DNA from: Phenylobacterium sp.
GTDB taxonomy: Bacteria > Pseudomonadota > Alphaproteobacteria > Caulobacterales > Caulobacteraceae
Direction: 5' to 3'
DNA length: 64,000 bases
Assembly: GCF_030651185.1 (NCBI RefSeq)
Contig: NZ_JAUSCJ010000039.1
Location: 62,001 to 126,000 of the forward strand
Position numbers and translations under genes: made by a program. A model generated the notes under the pieces. That model saw nothing but the letters and a program-made list of their open reading frames with translations. It made no database searches and was not told the origin of the DNA. Shown in pieces: positions 9,101 to 17,131 of this stretch (its first letter is position 1; each line of letters opens with the position of its first letter).

Positions 9101-9902
9101 GACCGGCCGCGAGCACACCCACCTGGCCCTGCCCAAGGAAGACGAGAAGATCCGCTTCCGCGACCTGCTGGCCCAGCCGCGCAAGATCATCACCTCGCCG
9201 ACCTGGTCGGGCATCGAGAGCGAGAAGGTCTGCTACACGGCCGGCTGGACCAACGTCCACGAGCTGATCCCGTGGCGGACCCTGACCGGCCGGCAACAGC
9301 TCTATCAGGATCACCTGTGGATGCGGGCCTTTGGGGAGGCGCTCTGCGTCTACCGTCCGCCGATCGATCTGAAGACCACCTACGTCAAGGGCCTCAAGCC
9401 CAATGGCGAGAAGGAGATCGTTCTCAACTTCATCACCCCGCACCAGAAATGGGGCATCCACTCCACCTATTCCGACAACCTGATGATGCTGACCCTCAAC
9501 CGGGGCGGCCCCGTCATCTGGGTCTCCGAGACCGATGCCCGGAAGGTCGGTCTGGTGGACAATGACTGGGTGGAGGCCTTCAACGCCAACGGGGCGCTCA
9601 CCGCCCGGGTGGTGGTCTCCCAGCGGATCCGTGAAGGCACCACCTTCATGTATCACGCTCAGGAAAAGATCGTGAACACGCCGGGGTCCCAGATCACCGG
9701 CAAGCGCGGCGGCATCCACAACTCGGTGACCCGCACGGTTCTCAAGCCGACCCACATGATCGGCGGCTACGCCCAGCTCGCCTACGGCTTCAACTATTAC
9801 GGCACGGTCGGCTCCAACCGCGATGAGTTCGTGGTGCTGCGCAAGATGACCAAGGTCGACTGGTTGGAGACTCCCCTCAACGCCAAGGATTTCGCCCAAT
9901 GA
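6171..9902 (+). CDS. narG: Respiratory nitrate reductase alpha subunit NarG
   Basis: Catalytic subunit, reducing nitrate to nitrite at a Mo-bis(MGD) centre on the cytoplasmic side of the membrane. Residues His50, Cys54, Cys58 and Cys93 form the FS0 cluster ligand pattern H-x3-C-x3-C-x34-C. The segment LPPASPQTWGEQTD carries the region of the Mo-ligating aspartate. WGSNVPQTRTPDAHF and DLWLPVKQGTDAALG are hallmark NarG stretches. At 1243 aa it has the family's usual length. ATGA overlaps join it to narK2 and narH. Confidence 0.97.
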   Translation: MSHTLDRLTFFARKTELFSDGHGVLTDEDRKWEEAYRRRWQHDKVVRSTHGVNCTGSCSWKIYVKGGIVTWETQQTDYPRTRPELPNHEPRGCARGASYSWYLYSANRVKYPLIRSRLLKLWRAARATLSPVAAWASIQKNPTQRASYVTMRGAGGFIRATWDEVTEIIAAANAYTVKEWGPDRIFGFSPIPAMSMVSYAAGARYLQLLGGVCGSFYDWYCDLPPASPQTWGEQTDVAESADWFNSGFMILWGSNVPQTRTPDAHFYTEARYRGAKSVVICPDYSEASKFSDLWLPVKQGTDAALGMAFGHVILKEFHIDRQVPYFRDYLRKYSDLPMLVRLVPQDGAYVPERLLRAAEFDKALGETNNPDWKTVALDETTGEVIVPNGSIGFRWGEDGKWNLEEKDGAGRETTLRLGLKGVHDEVAAVRFPYFGGAATNGFAMTDHPEVLVRNVPVKRMMLPEGETLVACVYDLFLANYGVDQGFGGDHMPASYDEVEPYSPAWAEAITSVPKDQIIAVARGFAGNAEKTNGKSMVIIGAAMNHWFHMDMNYRAAINMLVMCGCVGQSGGGWAHYVGQEKLRPQTGWAPLAFATDWVKPPRQQNSTSFFYAHSDQWRYETVEMSEILSPTAPEGVWDGAMIDFNAKAERMGWLPSAPALQTNPLDVAKAAAAAGQDPKAYALEQLKSGDLKMSCMDPDDPANWPRNMFIWRSNLLGSSGKGHEYFLKHLLGASHGVQGKDLGEDGRRKPNEVVWHDEAPEGKLDLLVTLDFRMSTTAVYSDIVLPTATWYEKNDLNTSDMHPFIHPLSAAVDPAWESKSDWEIFKAIAKTFSDVAPEVLGVEQDVVLTPIQHDSAAELAQPFDVRDWSKGECEAIPGKTMPQITVVERDYPNTYKRFTALGPLLKASGNGGKGIGWKTDHEVDLLTELNGAVLEEGQTQGLARIETDIDACETILMLAPETNGEVAVKAWEALEKQTGREHTHLALPKEDEKIRFRDLLAQPRKIITSPTWSGIESEKVCYTAGWTNVHELIPWRTLTGRQQLYQDHLWMRAFGEALCVYRPPIDLKTTYVKGLKPNGEKEIVLNFITPHQKWGIHSTYSDNLMMLTLNRGGPVIWVSETDARKVGLVDNDWVEAFNANGALTARVVVSQRIREGTTFMYHAQEKIVNTPGSQITGKRGGIHNSVTRTVLKPTHMIGGYAQLAYGFNYYGTVGSNRDEFVVLRKMTKVDWLETPLNAKDFAQ

Positions 9903-11422
9903 AGGTTCGCGCGCAAATCGGCATGGTGCTGAACCTAGACAAGTGCATCGGGTGTCACACCTGTTCGGTCACCTGCAAGAACGTCTGGACCAACCGCGAG
10001 GGCGTTGAATACGCCTGGTTCAACAACGTCGAGACCAAGCCCGGCGTCGGCTTCCCCCGCGACTGGGAGAACCAGAAGCGGTGGAACGGCGGTTGGACCC
10101 GCAAGGCCAACGGCAAGATCGAGCCGAAGATGGGGGCCAAGTGGCGGATCCTGGCGAAGATCTTCGCCAACCCGGACCTGCCGGAGATCGACGACTATTA
10201 CGAGCCCTTCGACTTCGACTACGCGCACCTGCAGACCGCGCCGGAGATGAAGGCCTTCCCCACCGCCCGGCCGCGGTCGAAGATCACCGGCCAGCGGATG
10301 GAGAAGATCGAGCGGGGCCCCAACTGGGAGGAAATCCTCGGCGGCGAGTTCTCCAAGCGGTCGGCCGACTACAACTTCGAGGGTGTCGAGAAGGAGATCT
10401 ACGGCGCCTTCGAGAACACCTTCATGATGTACCTGCCCAGGCTGTGCGAGCACTGCCTGAACCCCACCTGCGTCGCGGCCTGCCCCTCGGGCGCCATCTA
10501 CAAGCGCGAGGAGGACGGCATCGTCCTGATCGACCAGGACAAGTGCCGCGGCTGGCGCATGTGCGTCTCGGCCTGCCCCTACAAGAAAATCTACTACAAC
10601 TGGGAATCCGGAAAGTCGGAGAAGTGCACCTTCTGCTTCCCGCGCATCGAGGTCGGCCAGCCGACCGTGTGCTCGGAAACCTGCGTCGGCCGCATCCGCT
10701 ATCTCGGGGTCCTGCTCTACGACGCCGATCGCATCGAGGCCGCGGCCTCTACCCCCGATGAGCAGGACCTCTACCAGGCCCAGCTCGACGTCTTCCTGGA
10801 TCCCAGCGATCCGGCGGTGATCGCCCAGGCGCGCGCCGACGGCGTGCCGGAAGCCTGGCTGGACGCGGCCCGCAAGAGCCCCGTCTACAAGATGGCCGTC
10901 GATTGGAAGATCGCCTTCCCGCTGCACCCGGAATACCGGACCCTGCCCATGGTCTGGTACGTGCCGCCGCTCTCGCCGATCCAGTCGGCGGTGGCCGCCG
11001 GCGCCCTGGAGATGGACGGCGACATGCCCGACGTCCACGCGCTGCGGATTCCGATCAAGTACCTCGCCAACCTGCTGACCGCCGGCAAGGAAGCGCCGGT
11101 CCAGCTGGCCCTGGAGCGCATGCTGGCCATGCGCGGCTACATGCGGGCCAAGACGGTTGAGGGGGTGATCGACCATGCCCTCGCCGCGCGGGTCGGCCTG
11201 ACGGCGGCGGAGATCGACTCCATGTACCGCTACCTGGCGATCGCCAACTACGAAGACCGCTTCGTCATCCCCTCGGCCCACCGCGAGACCGCCGAGGACG
11301 CCTACGACATGCGCGGCGGCTGCGGGTTCTCCTTCGGCAACGGCTGCTCCGGCGGGCGCACGGAGCTGGGCCTGTTTGGCCCCAACAAGCGCTCGCGCGC
11401 CAAAACCCCCATGGAGGTCTGA
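9899..11422 (+). CDS. narH: Respiratory nitrate reductase beta subunit NarH
   Basis: Electron-transfer subunit with four iron-sulfur clusters, passing electrons from NarI to NarG. The first cysteine group is C16/C19/C22/C26 (CIGCHTCSVTC). Further groups are CEHCLNPTCVAACP, CRGWRMCVSACP and CTFC...CSETC. The tryptophan in CRGWRMC replaces a cysteine, as expected for the [3Fe-4S] centre. 507 aa is typical. It overlaps narG by four bases and is followed by narJ after three bases. Confidence 0.97.
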   Translation: MKVRAQIGMVLNLDKCIGCHTCSVTCKNVWTNREGVEYAWFNNVETKPGVGFPRDWENQKRWNGGWTRKANGKIEPKMGAKWRILAKIFANPDLPEIDDYYEPFDFDYAHLQTAPEMKAFPTARPRSKITGQRMEKIERGPNWEEILGGEFSKRSADYNFEGVEKEIYGAFENTFMMYLPRLCEHCLNPTCVAACPSGAIYKREEDGIVLIDQDKCRGWRMCVSACPYKKIYYNWESGKSEKCTFCFPRIEVGQPTVCSETCVGRIRYLGVLLYDADRIEAAASTPDEQDLYQAQLDVFLDPSDPAVIAQARADGVPEAWLDAARKSPVYKMAVDWKIAFPLHPEYRTLPMVWYVPPLSPIQSAVAAGALEMDGDMPDVHALRIPIKYLANLLTAGKEAPVQLALERMLAMRGYMRAKTVEGVIDHALAARVGLTAAEIDSMYRYLAIANYEDRFVIPSAHRETAEDAYDMRGGCGFSFGNGCSGGRTELGLFGPNKRSRAKTPMEV

Positions 11423-11425
11423 GAC

Positions 11426-12133
11426 ATGGCCCGCACCTACAAGGCGCTCGCGCTGCTGCTCACCTATCCCAACCGCGACCTGCAGGCCTTCGCCCCTGAG
11501 GCGCTGGGCGTGATCGAGGCCGAGGGGATGCTGGGCAAGACCCTGGTCCAAGCCCTGCGCAAGCTGGTGGCCGAGATCACCGAGGACGATATCTACGACC
11601 TCCAGGAGCGCTACACCGAGCTCTTCGACCGCACCCGGTCGCTGTCCCTCAACCTCTATGAGCACGTGCACGGCGAGAGCCGCGACCGCGGCGAGGCGAT
11701 GGTGGCGCTGCTGGAGCTCTACCGGGCTCAGGGTCTCGATCTGGCGGCCAACGAGTTGCCGGACTTCCTGCCGGTGTTCCTGGAATTTCTCTCCACCCTG
11801 CCCGAGACCCAGGCCGCCTCACTGCTCGGAGAAGCCAGCCACGTGCTGGAGGCGATGGGCGAGCGGCTCAAGACCCGCGGCAGCCCCTATCGCGCGGTGT
11901 TCGGCGCCCTGGCCCGTCTGGCCGACACCCAGGCCGACCCCGGCGTGCTGGCGGCCCTGCTCAGCGAGCCCGAGGAGAATCCCAACGACCTGGAGGCCCT
12001 CGATAAGGCCTGGGCCGAAACCGCCGTCACCTTCGGCCCGTCCGACTCCGACTGCCCCAAGGCCAGCGCCCTGGTCGAGGCCATGAACACTGAACCGCCG
12101 CGCGCGCCACGCCGCGCCGGCGCGGCCGCCTGA
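11426..12133 (+). CDS. narJ: Nitrate reductase maturation chaperone NarJ
   Basis: Mostly helical, TorD/NarJ-like chaperone (235 aa), not part of the mature enzyme. It holds apo-NarGH in the cytoplasm while Moco and the Fe-S clusters are inserted. The N-terminal ALALLLTYPNRDL and the central LYEHVHGESRDRGEAMV stretch are strongly conserved NarJ signatures. It lies between narH and narI in the canonical order, three bases after narH. Confidence 0.95.
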   Translation: MARTYKALALLLTYPNRDLQAFAPEALGVIEAEGMLGKTLVQALRKLVAEITEDDIYDLQERYTELFDRTRSLSLNLYEHVHGESRDRGEAMVALLELYRAQGLDLAANELPDFLPVFLEFLSTLPETQAASLLGEASHVLEAMGERLKTRGSPYRAVFGALARLADTQADPGVLAALLSEPEENPNDLEALDKAWAETAVTFGPSDSDCPKASALVEAMNTEPPRAPRRAGAAA

Positions 12134-12146
12134 GGAGCCCCTGAAG

Positions 12147-12950
12147 ATGCAACTGCTCAATCAGATCTTGTTCGGCGTCTATCCCTACATCGCCCTGGCG
12201 GTCTTGGTCCTGGGGTCGGTCATCCGCTTCGACCGTGAACAGTACAGCTGGCGCTCGGGCTCGTCGCAGCTGCTGCGGCGCAAGCAACTGGTGCTGGGCT
12301 CCGTCCTCTTCCATGTCGGGGTCCTGGTCATCTTCGGGGGCCACTTCGTCGGCCTGCTGACCCCCATCTGGGTGTTCGACGCCCTGGGCGTGCCCCATGG
12401 GGCCAAGCAGATTCTGGCCATCGTCGCGGGCGGCATCGCCGGGATCCTATGCCTGGCCGGCGGCCTGCTGCTGTTGCACCGGCGTCTGTTCGATCCCCGG
12501 ATCCGCCACAATTCCAGCTTCGGCGACACCGCCATCCTGATCATCCTGATGGTCCAGCTCTGCCTGGGCCTGGCTACCATCCCGCTGTCCCTCGGCCACC
12601 TCGACGGCGGCGAGATGTTGAAGTTCATGAGCTGGGCCCAGGGGGTCTTCACCTTCCAGCCCAATGTCGCCGACCACGTCGCCGACGTGCATCCGATCTT
12701 CAAGGCTCACCTGTTCCTGGGCATGACCATCCTGCTGGTCTTCCCCTTCACCCGCCTGGTGCACATGCTCTCGGCGCCGGTCTGGTACCTCAACCGGCGG
12801 GGCTGGCAGCTGGTCCGCACGCGGCGTCTCCTGCCGCATCGCCGCGACAACCCCGCCCCTGTCTATCCGACCAAGCCCGGTGTTCAGCCCGCCGCCATCC
12901 GTACGACGACCCCGGCGGTCCGGCCCACGCCCCTCAAAGCCGCGGAGTAG
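12147..12950 (+). CDS. narI: Respiratory nitrate reductase gamma subunit NarI
   Basis: Membrane dihaem cytochrome b that oxidises quinol at the periplasmic face and anchors NarGH. About five membrane segments are visible. Histidines in FHVGVLVIFGGHFVGL and near AHLFLGMT fit the haem ligand positions. It is 267 aa, longer than the usual 225-245, because of a Pro/Arg-rich cytoplasmic tail of about 40 residues after the last membrane helix. It starts 13 bases after narJ with a Shine-Dalgarno (GAGGAG). Confidence 0.95.
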   Translation: MQLLNQILFGVYPYIALAVLVLGSVIRFDREQYSWRSGSSQLLRRKQLVLGSVLFHVGVLVIFGGHFVGLLTPIWVFDALGVPHGAKQILAIVAGGIAGILCLAGGLLLLHRRLFDPRIRHNSSFGDTAILIILMVQLCLGLATIPLSLGHLDGGEMLKFMSWAQGVFTFQPNVADHVADVHPIFKAHLFLGMTILLVFPFTRLVHMLSAPVWYLNRRGWQLVRTRRLLPHRRDNPAPVYPTKPGVQPAAIRTTTPAVRPTPLKAAE

Positions 12951-12955
12951 CCGCC

Positions 12956-14080
12956 ATGACCGCCGCCACCGCGTCCGCCACCGTCGTCGTCGAAGGGGTG
13001 GAGATCCCCGAATTCCTCATCGCCGAGGAGGTCCAGAACCACCCCAGCCTGTCGGCCGCCGAGGCCCGCACCGCGGCCGGCAAGGCGTTGGCGGTCAAGG
13101 CCCTGCTGCTGCACCGGGCCGACGAGCTCGGCCTGACGCCTCGCCCCATCAAGGACGAGGCCGGCCGGGAGGAGACGAATGAGGAGGCCCTGATCCGGGC
13201 CGTCCTCGACGCCGAGATCGAGATCGAGGCCCCCAGCCATGCCGAGCGCCGCCGGGTCTACGACACCCAGCGCGCGCACTTCACCAGCCCGCCACTGCTG
13301 GAGGCCGCCCACATCCTTGTCGAGCCGAAGGGCGAGGACGCCGAGGCCCTGGAGCGGGCGCGTCAGACCGCCCAGGGCATCCTGCTCCGCTGCCTGACGG
13401 AGCCATCGCAGTTTGCGCACCTGGCCAGGACCCTCTCGGACTGTCCGTCGGGCAAGGTCGGCGGCTCCCTCGGCCAGTTGGGGCCGGGCGACGTGGTGGG
13501 TGAGATCGAGCGCGCGCTCGGCGGATTGCAGGCCGGGGACATTTTCCCGCGCCCCGTCGCCTCGCGCTTCGGCTGGCACATCCTCAAGCTGGAACGCCGG
13601 ATCGAGGGGCGGGAGCTGCCCTTCGACTATGTGGAGGACAAGATCGCCCTCCACCTGGAGAGCCGCGCCTGGACGGCCGCGGCGACCCGCTACGTCTCCG
13701 ACCTGGCCGACCGCGCCCGCGCGCAGGGCGTGGCCTTCAGCATCAGCCGCGACGGCCGCTTCGCCACCGGTTCCCTGTCGCTGGGCGAACTGTTGTCCCA
13801 GGGGGGCGCGGCCGATGAGCTCGAGGCCTGGCTCGACGCCACGGATCCGGAACTGGCCGCTCGCGTGCGGGCCGCCGCCCTGGCCGACAACCTGGACGTC
13901 CCGGTCTTCGTGCGTCGCGCGGTGGCTCACTTCGTCGACAACGCCGGCGACGAGAGCTGGACCCACCTGATCTCGGCCGCCCAAGGCGCCAAGGACCCGG
14001 CGATCGCGGCCATGGCTTCCCTGCTGCGCGCCAAGCTGACGCCCAAGGCGCGCACCTACACCATCGTCCGGAGAGTCTGA
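12956..14080 (+). CDS. Parvulin-type peptidyl-prolyl isomerase (NifM-like)
   Basis: 374-residue protein with an N-terminal SurA/NifM-like helical segment. A parvulin rotamase domain covers about residues 118-220, with AAHILVEPKG, KVGGSLGQLGPGDVV and ASRFGWHILKLERR. No signal peptide is seen, so it is probably cytoplasmic. Rotamases of this kind are recurrent neighbours of narGHJI in proteobacteria, and a role in folding or assembly of the reductase is a reasonable inference. The start is ATG 12956, five bases after narI; the open frame extends further upstream inside narI but that part is not the gene. Confidence 0.85.
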   Translation: MTAATASATVVVEGVEIPEFLIAEEVQNHPSLSAAEARTAAGKALAVKALLLHRADELGLTPRPIKDEAGREETNEEALIRAVLDAEIEIEAPSHAERRRVYDTQRAHFTSPPLLEAAHILVEPKGEDAEALERARQTAQGILLRCLTEPSQFAHLARTLSDCPSGKVGGSLGQLGPGDVVGEIERALGGLQAGDIFPRPVASRFGWHILKLERRIEGRELPFDYVEDKIALHLESRAWTAAATRYVSDLADRARAQGVAFSISRDGRFATGSLSLGELLSQGGAADELEAWLDATDPELAARVRAAALADNLDVPVFVRRAVAHFVDNAGDESWTHLISAAQGAKDPAIAAMASLLRAKLTPKARTYTIVRRV

Positions 14081-14083
14081 ATC

Positions 14084-15271
14084 ATGCGTTTTCTTCCCGG
14101 CCTCCTGGGCCTGGCGGCCCTGGCTGTCCCGTCCCTGGCCTGCGCGGCCGAAGCGCCCAAAGGCCTGATCCTGGAGGCTCGTCTCCGCTACGAGACCGTC
14201 GCCCAGGACGGCTTTGCCAAGGACGCCCAGGCGGTCACCCTGCGCACCCGGCTGGGCTATGAGACCCCGGCCTTCCATGGCTTCAAGGTCCTGGTGGAGG
14301 GGGAGAACGTCACCGCGCTCTCCGACCGCTACAACAGCAGCACCAATGGCAAGACCGCCTATCCCCTGGTGACCGATCCCGAGACCACCGAGCTGAACCG
14401 CGCCCAAATCTCCTGGACCGGGACGCAGGGCGAGGCGGTCATCGGGCGCCAGCGCCTGATCCTCGCCAACGCCCGCTTCGTGGGCAATGTCGGCTTCCGT
14501 CAGAACGAGCAGACCTTCGACGCCGTGAAGCTGATCTACCGGCCATCCGGCAAGGTCAGCGTGACCTATGCCTATGTCGACAAGGTCCATCGGATCTTCG
14601 GCGAGGACCACCCGCAGGGCGCCTGGCGCAGCGATTCCCACCTGGCCCAGGTGGACGCCAAGACCGGCTTCGGCCAGGTCTCTGCCTATGGCTACCTGCT
14701 GGACTTCGCCAATGCGCCGAGTCAGTCGAGCGCCACCTGGGGCGCGCGGCTCACCGGCTCGACGACGCTGAAGCCTGGCCTCAGCGCCACCTACGAGGCC
14801 GAGTACGCCCGCCAGACCGACTACCGCAACAGCCCCACCAGCTTCGACCTGGACTACATCGCCCTGTCGGCCGGGCTGAAGACCAAAACCAATGCCGTGG
14901 CGCTGGGCGTTGAGCAGCTGGACGGCGACGGCCGCCGGGGTTTCTCGACGCCGCTGGCCACCCTGCACGCCTATCAGGGCTGGGCCGACGTCTTCCTCAC
15001 CACCCCGGCCAATGGGGTGCGCGACCTGAGCCTGACCGGCAGTTCGGTGCTCAAGGGACCGCACGGCAAGCCGGTGAAGATCCAGGCGGCCCTGCACCAG
15101 TTCGACGAGGCCGGCGGCGGCGGGGGGCTCGGGCGGGAATTGGACGCCTCGATCTCCATGCCCCTGACCCCGAAGATCGGCGCCGAGCTGAAGGCCGCCG
15201 CCTTCCAGGGCGACCGGCCGGCCTTCCCCGATCGGACGAAGATCTGGCTGACGCTCGAATTCAAGCTCTGA
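14084..15271 (+). CDS. Outer-membrane porin-like beta-barrel protein
   Basis: 395 aa. A signal peptide at residues 1-22 ends at an Ala-x-Ala type site. The remainder has alternating aromatic/polar strands (for example VSVTYAYVDK, GYLLDFAN) and a terminal hydrophobic strand ending LTLEFKL. This is the architecture of alginate-export/porin-like barrels that accompany nar operons. A role in letting nitrate or nitrite cross the outer membrane is inference from position. It begins three bases after the PPIase stop. Confidence 0.75.
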   Translation: MRFLPGLLGLAALAVPSLACAAEAPKGLILEARLRYETVAQDGFAKDAQAVTLRTRLGYETPAFHGFKVLVEGENVTALSDRYNSSTNGKTAYPLVTDPETTELNRAQISWTGTQGEAVIGRQRLILANARFVGNVGFRQNEQTFDAVKLIYRPSGKVSVTYAYVDKVHRIFGEDHPQGAWRSDSHLAQVDAKTGFGQVSAYGYLLDFANAPSQSSATWGARLTGSTTLKPGLSATYEAEYARQTDYRNSPTSFDLDYIALSAGLKTKTNAVALGVEQLDGDGRRGFSTPLATLHAYQGWADVFLTTPANGVRDLSLTGSSVLKGPHGKPVKIQAALHQFDEAGGGGGLGRELDASISMPLTPKIGAELKAAAFQGDRPAFPDRTKIWLTLEFKL

Positions 15272-15294
15272 CCCAAGGTCGAGAGGAGGCGGCG

Positions 15295-15843
15295 GTGAAA
15301 CAAACGACCGAAATCGAGGAGGTTCCCCTGGAACTGCTCGCCGAGCCCCTCGACTGGTTCTTCGCGGAACATTATCGCCACCGGCAGCTCTGCCAGATGA
15401 TCGACGAGGTCGGCGCGGCCACGGTGTTTGACGGCGACAAGATCGGCAAGGTGGTGGCCTTCCTGGGTCACGACCTGGCCCTGCACGTGATCGATGAGGA
15501 GGAGGATTTCTTCCCGCTGCTGCGCCGGCGCTGCCTGCCGGAGGACGAGGTCGAGGGGGTGCTGGGCATGCTCTCGGCCGAGCACCGCGCCGACGTGGCC
15601 AAGGCCGGCCAGGTGAGCGACCTGCTCAAGGCCTGCCTGCTGAAAGAGACCGCGCCTGGCCTGGATCCGGCCCGGCGCAAGATCCTCTCGGAGTTCGCCA
15701 GCCAGGAGCGCCGGCACCTGGGGCTGGAGAACGCCGTAATCCTGCCCATCGCCCGGCTGCGGCTTGATGCCGATGACCTGGCGACCCTCGGTCGGCGGCT
15801 GGCCGCGCGCCGCGGCCGCGTCCTTTCCGAGCCGGGCGCGTGA
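15295..15843 (+). CDS. Hemerythrin HHE-domain protein
   Basis: 182-residue helical bundle with histidine/acidic motifs of the HHE cation-binding family: FAEHYRHRQLC, LALHVIDEEEDFFP, SAEHR and QERRHLGLEN. These could bind a di-iron site that senses or binds O2 or NO. The GTG start has AGGAGG six bases upstream. The stop overlaps the next gene (GTGA), so it is translationally coupled in the nar operon. Oxygen or NO sensing or protection of the anaerobic enzyme is inference. Confidence 0.85.
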   Translation: MKQTTEIEEVPLELLAEPLDWFFAEHYRHRQLCQMIDEVGAATVFDGDKIGKVVAFLGHDLALHVIDEEEDFFPLLRRRCLPEDEVEGVLGMLSAEHRADVAKAGQVSDLLKACLLKETAPGLDPARRKILSEFASQERRHLGLENAVILPIARLRLDADDLATLGRRLAARRGRVLSEPGA

Positions 15844-16505
15844 CCCAGGCCCTGTTCCGCCGCAACCTGGTCTGGGCGGCGGCCAGGGCGCGGGATGACC
15901 GCAACTACTTCCCCGACCTGGCCGCCCAGGAAGCGCCGGACTATCTGTGGATCGGCTGCGCCGATAGCCATCTGCCGGCCCATGACCTGACCGGCCTGGC
16001 CCCTGGTCAGCTCTTCGTGCACCGCAACCTCGCCAACCTGGCGCCGGCCCAGGACGCCAACTTCCTCTCGGTGCTGCAATACGCCCTGGAGGTTCTCAAG
16101 GTGCGGCACGTGATCGTCTGCGGCCACTACGGCTGCGGCGGGGTGCGGACGGCCTTGAGCGGCGAGCGCCATGGCCTGGTGGACCACTGGCTGCAGCCGG
16201 TGCGCAGCCTGTTCTGGCGCCATGCCGGGGAGCTGGAGGCGATCCTCGACGTCGAGACCCGGGTGAACCATCTGTGCGAGCGCAACGTGGTCGAGCAGGT
16301 GATCAGCCTGGCGGGCAATCCCCTGGTGCATGACGCTTGGCGGCGCGGCCAGTCCCTGACGATGCACGGCTGGATCTACTCGATCCATGACGGCCTGCTC
16401 CGCGATCTGGAGACGACCGTTGCTGACCCGCAGCAGGCCCGCATCCTGGCCGGCGCCCCGGCCAGTGGCGACCTTCGCCGCAAGTCCGCGAGGACAAGAT
16501 CATGA
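15840..16505 (+). CDS. Beta-carbonic anhydrase-like protein with altered Asp-Arg dyad
   Basis: 221 aa with a beta-carbonic anhydrase fold: zinc ligands Cys40, His96 and Cys99 (GHYGCGG) are present. The usual C-x-D-S-R motif reads C40-A-D42-S-H44, so the arginine that pairs with the catalytic aspartate is replaced by histidine (codon CAT at 15969-15971). CO2 hydration is therefore plausible but may be altered. It overlaps the hemerythrin stop and mobA start by four bases each. A link with nitrate respiration is only positional. Confidence 0.85.
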   Translation: MTQALFRRNLVWAAARARDDRNYFPDLAAQEAPDYLWIGCADSHLPAHDLTGLAPGQLFVHRNLANLAPAQDANFLSVLQYALEVLKVRHVIVCGHYGCGGVRTALSGERHGLVDHWLQPVRSLFWRHAGELEAILDVETRVNHLCERNVVEQVISLAGNPLVHDAWRRGQSLTMHGWIYSIHDGLLRDLETTVADPQQARILAGAPASGDLRRKSARTRS

Positions 16506-17131
16506 ACGGCGTCGCCGTGGTGCTGGCCGGGGGCGAGGGCCGTCGGATGGGGGGCGGCAAGCCCCTACGCGCCTGGGGAGGCCGGCCGCTGCTGGCTCAG
16601 GCCCTGGATCTGGCGCGGAGCTACGCACCCGATGTCGCGGTGGCCGTTCGGGACGCCGGCCAGGCGGGGCGTGGGGCTGGGATCCCGCTGCTGTTTGATC
16701 CGCCGGACATCGGCGGCCCCCTGGCGGGCCTTGCCGCCGCCCTGGACTTCGGCCGCCGGCAGGGCGCGGCCTGGGTCCAGACCCTGGCCTGCGACATGCC
16801 CTATCTGCCGGCCGACCTGAGCGACCGGCTGGCGCGGGCTTTGGGCGCAGGGGTGGGCGCGGTCCTGCCGGTGAGCGATGGCCGCCTGCATCCGGTCTGC
16901 GGCCTCTGGCGCGTTTCATCGCGCGAGCGGCTTGAGGCCTATCTGGCGACGGGCCGCTCGTCGCTGCGGGGCTTCGCAGAGCACGTCGGGCTGCGGGAGG
17001 TGACCTGGGAGGTCGCCGGACCCGATCCCTTCATCAATCTCAATACCCTGGAAGACCTGGCGGCCCATCAGCCGTCACCCACGGTTCCTGACATGGCGCT
17101 GGCGAACCGATCGGGTGCGCGGCTTCGCTGA
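16502..17131 (+). CDS. mobA: Molybdenum cofactor guanylyltransferase MobA
   Basis: Transfers GMP from GTP to molybdopterin, making the MGD cofactor needed by NarG. The nucleotide-binding loop LAGGEGRRMGGGKPL is at residues 8-22, and LACDMPYLP and FINLNTLEDL are family motifs. 209 aa is typical. It is the last gene of the nar operon, overlapping the previous stop (ATGA). Its last 92 bases overlap the 3' end of the convergent FAD oxidoreductase gene. Confidence 0.92.
   Translation: MNGVAVVLAGGEGRRMGGGKPLRAWGGRPLLAQALDLARSYAPDVAVAVRDAGQAGRGAGIPLLFDPPDIGGPLAGLAAALDFGRRQGAAWVQTLACDMPYLPADLSDRLARALGAGVGAVLPVSDGRLHPVCGLWRVSSRERLEAYLATGRSSLRGFAEHVGLREVTWEVAGPDPFINLNTLEDLAAHQPSPTVPDMALANRSGARLR

Noticed and set aside
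8523..15097. Long antisense frames (458, 578 and 737 residues) opposite narG, narH and the PPIase/porin genes
   Set aside because: All are shadows of well-supported plus-strand genes and show biased composition without domains.
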